Assembly (NCBI RefSeq): GCF_014644495.1
Contig: NZ_BMKU01000004.1
Span: 277,478 to 341,477, forward strand
Length of the DNA: 64,000 nucleotides
Direction of reading: 5' to 3'
Source: Pseudarthrobacter polychromogenes
Lineage (GTDB): Bacteria > Actinomycetota > Actinomycetes > Actinomycetales > Micrococcaceae
The notes under the pieces were generated by a model. That model did not search any database and had not been told where the DNA came from. It saw only the letters and a program-made list of their open reading frames with translations. A program made the translations under genes and the position numbers. Shown here piece after piece: positions 59,531 through 64,000 of the stretch. Each line of letters opens with the position of its first letter. Position 1 is the first letter of the stretch.

Positions 59531-61240
59531 ATGGCACCCGCCGATTTCACCACCGGTGCCCGCCCGGTCAAAGCAGCCCGCGGCACCGAGCTCACCGCCA
59601 AGTCCTGGCAGACGGAAGCGCCGTTGCGCATGCTCATGAACAACCTGGACCCCGAGGTCGCCGAGCGCCCGGATGACCTGGTGGTGTATGGCGGCACGGG
59701 CCGCGCTGTCCGGTCCTGGGCCGCTTTTGACGCGATCACCCGCACCCTGGAAACCATGGAGAAGGACGAAACCCTCCTGGTCCAGTCCGGCAAGCCGGTG
59801 GGCGTGTTCCGCACGAACGAATGGGCGCCACGGGTGCTTCTGGCCAATTCCAACCTCGTGGGGGACTGGGCCAACTGGCCCGAATTCCGCCGGCTCGAGG
59901 CCGAGGGCCTGATGATGTACGGCCAGATGACCGCCGGCTCCTGGATCTACATCGGCACCCAGGGGATCCTGCAGGGCACGTTCGAGACCTTCGCCGCGAT
60001 CGCCCGCAAGCTCACCGGGGACGAGAACGGCACCCTTGCCGGCACCCTGACCCTCACCGGCGGCTGCGGCGGCATGGGCGGCGCCCAGCCGCTCGCCGTC
60101 ACCTTGAACGAGGGCGCGTGCCTGATTGTCGACGTCGACGAGACCCGCCTGCGCCGCCGCGCCGGCAAGCGCTACCTGGACGAGGTGGAAACGGACCTGG
60201 ACGCCGCCATCGCCAAGGTCCTCAAAGCCAAGGAGGAGCGGCGTGGCTGGTCCGTGGGCTACGTGGGCAATGCCGCCGAGGTGTTCCCCGAAATCCTCCG
60301 CCGCCACCGGGCCGGAGAACTGACCGTGGACATCGTCACGGACCAGACCTCCGCGCACGATCCGCTGTCCTACCTGCCTGAGGGCATCTCGGTGGAGGAA
60401 TGGCACCGGGAAGCCGAGGCGGACCCGGAAGGCTTCACCAAGAAGGCCCAGGCGTCCATGGCCCGGCACGTCCAGGCCATGGTGGAATTCCAGGACGCCG
60501 GCGCCGAGGTTTTCGACTACGGCAACTCCATCCGCGACGAGGCGCGCAAGGGCGGCTACACCCGGGCCTTCGAGTTCCCCGGATTCGTCCCGGCCTACAT
60601 CCGCCCCCTGTTCTGCGAGGGACTGGGCCCGTTCCGCTGGGTGGCCCTCTCCGGTGACCCTGAGGACATCCGCGTCACCGACGAGGCCATCAAGGAACTG
60701 TTCCCGGAGAACAAGCACCTGCACCGGTGGATCGACGCCGCCCAGGAGCGGGTCGAGTTCGAGGGCCTGCCGGCACGGATCTGCTGGCTCGGCTACGGCG
60801 AACGGGCCAAGGCCGGACTGCTGTTCAACCAGCTCGTCAAGGACGGCAAGGTCAAGGCCCCCATCGTGATCGGCCGCGACCACCTGGACTCAGGCTCCGT
60901 CGCCTCCCCATACCGCGAAACCGAGGCAATGCAGGACGGTTCTGACGCGATTGCCGACTGGCCCATGCTCAACGCCCTGCTGAACACCGCCTCGGGCGCC
61001 ACCTGGGTGTCGCTGCACCACGGCGGCGGCGTCGGCATCGGCCGCTCCATCCACGCCGGCCAGGTCTCCGTCGCGGACGGCACCGACCTCGCCGCCCAGA
61101 AACTCGAGCGCCTCCTCACCAACGACCCCGGCATGGGCGTCATCCGCCACGCAGACGCCGGCTACGACCGCGCACTCGAGGTCGCCAGGGAACGCGGCGT
61201 CCGCATCCCGATGCAAGAGACAGCGTCCGAAGCCCACTGA
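59531..61240 (+). CDS. hutU: Urocanate hydratase
   Basis: 569 residues of the urocanase family: [24 protein letters not shown] at the N-terminus, the NAD-binding [35 protein letters not shown] and the C-terminal [17 protein letters not shown]. The enzyme converts urocanate to imidazolone propionate in histidine breakdown, using NAD as electrophile. GGAGCC precedes the ATG. hutH follows 96 bp later, with a palindromic repeat between; hutI and hutG are not in the window. Confidence 0.96.
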   Translation: MAPADFTTGARPVKAARGTELTAKSWQTEAPLRMLMNNLDPEVAERPDDLVVYGGTGRAVRSWAAFDAITRTLETMEKDETLLVQSGKPVGVFRTNEWAPRVLLANSNLVGDWANWPEFRRLEAEGLMMYGQMTAGSWIYIGTQGILQGTFETFAAIARKLTGDENGTLAGTLTLTGGCGGMGGAQPLAVTLNEGACLIVDVDETRLRRRAGKRYLDEVETDLDAAIAKVLKAKEERRGWSVGYVGNAAEVFPEILRRHRAGELTVDIVTDQTSAHDPLSYLPEGISVEEWHREAEADPEGFTKKAQASMARHVQAMVEFQDAGAEVFDYGNSIRDEARKGGYTRAFEFPGFVPAYIRPLFCEGLGPFRWVALSGDPEDIRVTDEAIKELFPENKHLHRWIDAAQERVEFEGLPARICWLGYGERAKAGLLFNQLVKDGKVKAPIVIGRDHLDSGSVASPYRETEAMQDGSDAIADWPMLNALLNTASGATWVSLHHGGGVGIGRSIHAGQVSVADGTDLAAQKLERLLTNDPGMGVIRHADAGYDRALEVARERGVRIPMQETASEAH

Positions 61241-61256
61241 CCAGCCCCAAATCCAC

Positions 61257-61316
61257 ATCGATTGCTCCGTAAGTGTCGTTTAGAGCCCCGAAAACGACAG
61301 TTACGGAGCAATCGAT
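61257..61316. repeat. Palindromic element, family A copy 2
   Basis: A 25-bp stem (61257-61281 with 61292-61316) with one mismatch and a 10-nt loop, in the hutU-hutH gap. The arm contains ATTGCTCCGTAAGTGTCGTT; it matches 51011 except for one base, the same one that is mismatched in this stem. Confidence 0.9.
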
Positions 61317-61335
61317 CCACAGAAGCAGGAACACC

Positions 61336-62928
61336 ATGACTACGATTACCCACGAACCGCTGACCGTCACCCTCGGCATCAGCGGTGTCACACCGGAGGA
61401 CGTCGTCGCCGTCGCGCGCCACAACGCGAAGGTCACCCTTTCCCCGGAAGCCCTCGCAACCGTTGCCAAGGTCCGGGCCCATATTGACGACCTCGCCGCC
61501 AGCGACACCCCGGCATACGGAATCTCCACCGGTTTCGGCGCCCTTGCAAACCGGCACATTCCCAACGAACTGCGCACGCAGCTGCAAAAGAGCCTGATCC
61601 GCAGCCACGCCGCCGGCATGGGTCCGGCCGTGGAGCGTGAAGTGGTCCGCGGCATCATGTTCCTGCGTGCCAAGACCCTGGCCTCCGGCCGCACCGGCGT
61701 CCGTCCCGTGGTCCTGCAAACCATGGTGGACGTCCTCAATGCCGGCATCACCCCTGTGGTCCGCGAGTTCGGGTCGCTGGGCTGTTCCGGCGACCTGGCG
61801 CCCCTGTCGCACTGCGCCCTGGTCCTGATGGGCGAGGGTGAAGCCGCCGGGCCGGACGGCCAGCTTTACGGCACCGCCGGCCGTCCCGCCGTCGCGGAAC
61901 TCCTTGCCGCGCACGGCATCGAGCCGGTCATCCTCGCCGAGAAGGAGGGCCTTGCCCTGGTCAACGGCACCGAGGGCATGCTGGGCATGCTGCTTATGGC
62001 CATCGCGGACCTTCGTCAGCTGCTGACGACGGCGGACATCACCGCGGCGATGAGCGTCGAGGCGCTGCTGGGCACCGACCAGGTGTTCCTGCCGGAGCTG
62101 CACGCCGCACTGCGCCCCCACCCGGGGCAGGCCGCCAGCGCTGACAACATGCTGCGCGTACTCTCCGGTTCACCGATCGTCGCTTCCCACAAAGTCGGCG
62201 ATTCCCGCGTGCAGGACGCCTATTCGCTCCGCTGCGCCCCTCAGGTCACCGGTGCGGTGAGGGACACGCTGGACCACGCGGACCTGGTGGCGTCCCGCGA
62301 ACTGGCCGCGGCCATCGACAACCCGGTGGTGCTGCCCGACGGGCGGGTCAGCTCCAATGGCAACTTCCACGGCGCCCCTGTGGCGTACGTCCTGGACTTC
62401 CTGGCCATCGCCGTCGCGGACCTCAGCTCCATTGCTGAGCGGCGGACGGACAGGATGCTGGACCCCGCGCGGTCCCACGGCCTTCCTGCCTTCCTCGCAG
62501 CCGACCCCGGCGTCGATTCCGGGCTCATGATCGCCCAGTACACCCAGGCCGGGCTGGTCTCGGACAACAAACGGCTCGCGGTGCCTGCATCGGTGGACTC
62601 CATCCCGAGTTCGGCCATGCAGGAAGACCACGTCTCCATGGGCTGGCACGCAGCCCGCAAACTCCGGAAGGCAGTGGAGAACCTGCGGCGCGTCCTGGCG
62701 ATCGAGCTGGTGACGTCAGCCCGGGCAGTGGACATCCGCACCCAGCTCTCCGGTGGTGTGCTGACCCCGGGACCGGCGGGCGCCGCCGTCGTCCGTGCAC
62801 TGCGGAGCGTGGTGGACGGGCCGGGGACGGACCGTTACCTTTCCCCGGAGCTGGAGGCGGCGGACAACCTGGTCGCAGCAGGGGAGGTGCGCCGGGCAGT
62901 CGAATCTGCCGTGGGTCCACTGGCATAA
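61336..62928 (+). CDS. hutH: Histidine ammonia-lyase
   Basis: 530 residues. The MIO-forming triad is Cys-Ser-Gly (GSLGCSGDLAPLSH), where many HALs have Ala-Ser-Gly; the Ser and Gly needed for the cofactor are kept. YGISTGFGALANRH and SSNGNFHGAP are further family hallmarks. The enzyme deaminates histidine to urocanate, the substrate of HutU. The ATG at 61336 follows AGCAGGA; the open frame upstream runs into the palindromic repeat and is not used. Confidence 0.96.
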   Translation: MTTITHEPLTVTLGISGVTPEDVVAVARHNAKVTLSPEALATVAKVRAHIDDLAASDTPAYGISTGFGALANRHIPNELRTQLQKSLIRSHAAGMGPAVEREVVRGIMFLRAKTLASGRTGVRPVVLQTMVDVLNAGITPVVREFGSLGCSGDLAPLSHCALVLMGEGEAAGPDGQLYGTAGRPAVAELLAAHGIEPVILAEKEGLALVNGTEGMLGMLLMAIADLRQLLTTADITAAMSVEALLGTDQVFLPELHAALRPHPGQAASADNMLRVLSGSPIVASHKVGDSRVQDAYSLRCAPQVTGAVRDTLDHADLVASRELAAAIDNPVVLPDGRVSSNGNFHGAPVAYVLDFLAIAVADLSSIAERRTDRMLDPARSHGLPAFLAADPGVDSGLMIAQYTQAGLVSDNKRLAVPASVDSIPSSAMQEDHVSMGWHAARKLRKAVENLRRVLAIELVTSARAVDIRTQLSGGVLTPGPAGAAVVRALRSVVDGPGTDRYLSPELEAADNLVAAGEVRRAVESAVGPLA

Positions 62929-63090
62929 AAGCGAACAATCTTCAGTCCATCGGCACAAAGCGTCCACCTGCTGAAATTTCCAGCAACACAGACATCGGGC
63001 GGACGCGGAGTGTAGTAGAACTGAAGGTGTAGTAAAAGTCACATCAAAGAGGCTGTGGCGCGGAACATATACAAAGGGGTAGAAGTTCAA

Positions 63091-63327
63091 ATGAAAGCAC
63101 GTGGGGCAGTCCTGTCGAGGCGCAATGCCCATTCCGCCGTTATTTCGGACTGGAGGGGACTCCAGGCCGGGGAGCGCGTCGAGATCATCAAGCAGGCGCA
63201 TGTGGTAGCCACCGGTGAGGTGGAAGAGGTGTCCCAGAGCGGAAATGTTCTGTGGCTTGTGCCGGCTGGTCCGTCCGAAAAGCAGCTCTTTTTGAAGTCC
63301 GACGGCGTACAGGTCCGCCGGGCCTGA
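63091..63327 (+). CDS. Small hypothetical protein
   Basis: 78 residues with a beta-rich pattern: GAVLSRRNAHSAVISDWRGLQ, GERVEIIKQAHVVATGEVEEV, LWLVPAGPSEKQLFLKSDGVQV. The alternation suggests a small barrel or SH3-like fold, but no family is recognised. The ATG at 63091 has AAGGGG about eleven bases upstream; a possible GTG at 63055 would add twelve residues. A strong terminator follows the gene. Confidence 0.7.
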   Translation: MKARGAVLSRRNAHSAVISDWRGLQAGERVEIIKQAHVVATGEVEEVSQSGNVLWLVPAGPSEKQLFLKSDGVQVRRA

Positions 63328-63349
63328 CAACGTCGGCAACCGCCGACAG

Positions 63350-63389
63350 AAAAGTCCCCGCCATTGCGTATGCAGCGGCGGGGACTTTT
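63350..63389. terminator. Bidirectional intrinsic terminator
   Basis: AAAAGTCCCCGCC pairs perfectly with GGCGGGGACTTTT (63377-63389) around a 14-nt loop; A and T runs at both ends fit use from either side. Confidence 0.9.
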
Positions 63390-63423
63390 GTCTATGCGCG
63401 AAAGGGGCGTCCGTCGCAGGCTG

Positions 63424-63684
63424 TCAGGCGGCGATGGCCTCGTATGTCTCGCCGAAGGGGACCGATTCGTCCAGGGCTACGGTGTAGCGGCCGGGGTGCA
63501 GCCTGGTCACCAGGATGCCGCAGGCCGCGTCCTGGGCCGCAACCCCGATGAGTTCGGCAACTGCTTCTTCCAGGCCCGTGTGGACGTCGCTCGCGGTGGA
63601 GAACTCCAGGTCGATCGACCGGACGGCCGGCGCGTCGGTGGGGGAGGAAGCGGCGGGGACGCGTTCCATGGTTGCTGTAGTCAT
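63424..63684 (-). CDS. Small hypothetical protein
   Basis: 86 residues; a disordered N-terminus (MTTATMERVPAASSPTDAP) and a folded alpha/beta part: SIDLEFSTASDVHTGLEEAVAEL, GILVTRLHPGRYTVALDESVPFGETYE. The end of this part looks conserved (a ligand- or metal-binding loop is possible). No family recognised. It converges on the gene at 63091. Confidence 0.65.
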   Translation of the reverse strand: MTTATMERVPAASSPTDAPAVRSIDLEFSTASDVHTGLEEAVAELIGVAAQDAACGILVTRLHPGRYTVALDESVPFGETYEAIAA

Positions 63685-63896
63685 GTGTGAACTTTCTGTG
63701 TTTCATGCCTGAGGGCCGTTCTATCTTACCTGCTAATCCCGGCAAATGTCAGATGACTGCTGTTTGGAGTGTCGAACGCCCACCCGAAAATGGCAGGGCA
63801 AGTGCGCCACCAGTCACAATAGGGCGCGTTGGCGGCGCGTCAGCGCATCAGCAACGATGGGTACAAACGTGCAACGTCAGCTCGAAGGAGATCTGG

Positions 63897-64000
63897 ATGA
63901 AAATCATGCGCCTGGGTGAAAAGGGCAAGGAGCAACCGGCCGTTATGGTGCCGTCCGGCCGGTGCTACAGCCTCCTGCCGCTGACGCAGGACGTGGACGG
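63897..64000 (+). CDS. Fumarylacetoacetate hydrolase-like protein, N-terminal fragment
   Basis: Only 34 codons are in the window. MKIMRLGEKGKEQPAVMVPS, then GRCYSLLPL, matches the N-terminal cap of FAH-family hydrolases and hydratases of aromatic or sugar acid catabolism. GAAGGAG lies six bases before the ATG, supporting this start. The active-site region lies beyond the right edge. Confidence 0.75.
   Translation, partial: MKIMRLGEKGKEQPAVMVPSGRCYSLLPLTQDVD

Noticed and set aside
61789..61797. Cys-Ser-Gly in place of Ala-Ser-Gly in the HutH cofactor site
   Set aside because: The serine and glycine that form the cofactor are kept, and to my recollection actinobacterial HutH proteins often have Cys here, so it is not an unusual loss.

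Overview
The window is high-GC DNA with dense, mostly ATG/GTG-initiated genes. The gene set (fructose PTS with HPr, Ku/LigD, Dps, CsbD, DUF445, DUF6458, histidine utilisation, SigB/SigF-like sigma factor) fits a Gram-positive actinobacterium of the Arthrobacter/Pseudarthrobacter type. This is inference from gene content and family recognition; no database search was run. No rRNA, tRNA, CRISPR array, insertion sequence or prophage was seen.

Layout. 1-4.3 kb: end of an SDR gene, a FUSC-like membrane protein, an MHS-family transporter and a small unknown gene. 4.4-9.1 kb: divergent ligD and ku (non-homologous end joining), then a methyltransferase. 9.2-13.6 kb: fructose PTS operon on the minus strand (deoR, fruK, fruA, ptsH) with a recognisable promoter. 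14.4-18.6 kb: an esterase, then a disaccharide phosphorolysis operon (beta-phosphoglucomutase and GH65 phosphorylase) behind a promoter overlapped by a LacI-type operator. 18.6-28.8 kb: an MFS exporter, a membrane protein overlapping pxpA, DUF445, GDPD, DoxX-like, azlCD, small unknown proteins, TetR, a thiamine-binding protein and an O-methyltransferase. 28.9-32.7 kb: dps followed closely by an acyl-CoA dehydrogenase-like gene, a PIG-L deacetylase/NodS-like methyltransferase fusion and a GT2 glycosyltransferase, an uncharacterised glycan or small-molecule pathway. 32.8-40.0 kb: an envelope/stress island (csbD, yihY, DUF3618, holin-like, coiled-coil proteins, an epimerase, an alternative sigma factor).

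40.2-51.0 kb: the most striking region is a tightly overlapping operon for ADP-heptose synthesis and transfer (gmhB, GT9, two further glycosyltransferases, gmhA, and two hldE-like bifunctional genes with an SDR and an aldehyde dehydrogenase between them), followed by a spermidine-synthase-like gene. This is a complete nucleotide-activated heptose route in an organism that should have no LPS. 51.0-55.9 kb: LysR with divergent 3-hydroxybutyrate dehydrogenase, HxlR with divergent quinone-reductase-like gene, and an MDR oxidoreductase. 56.0-58.3 kb: DUF1538 transporter-like protein, PII-like regulator (frameshifted here) and CBS protein. 58.6-62.9 kb: IclR regulator, hutU, hutH. The end holds small unknown genes and the start of a fumarylacetoacetate-hydrolase-like gene.

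Two recurring non-coding signals cut across these regions. Long, nearly perfect palindromes sit at 3' ends or between genes (9111, 13664, 51011, 52965, 61257); they fall into two families and one pair shows compensatory changes. A short motif close to TAAGCATGCTTA sits 50-75 bp before the start codons of five loci, mostly stress- or envelope-type genes.
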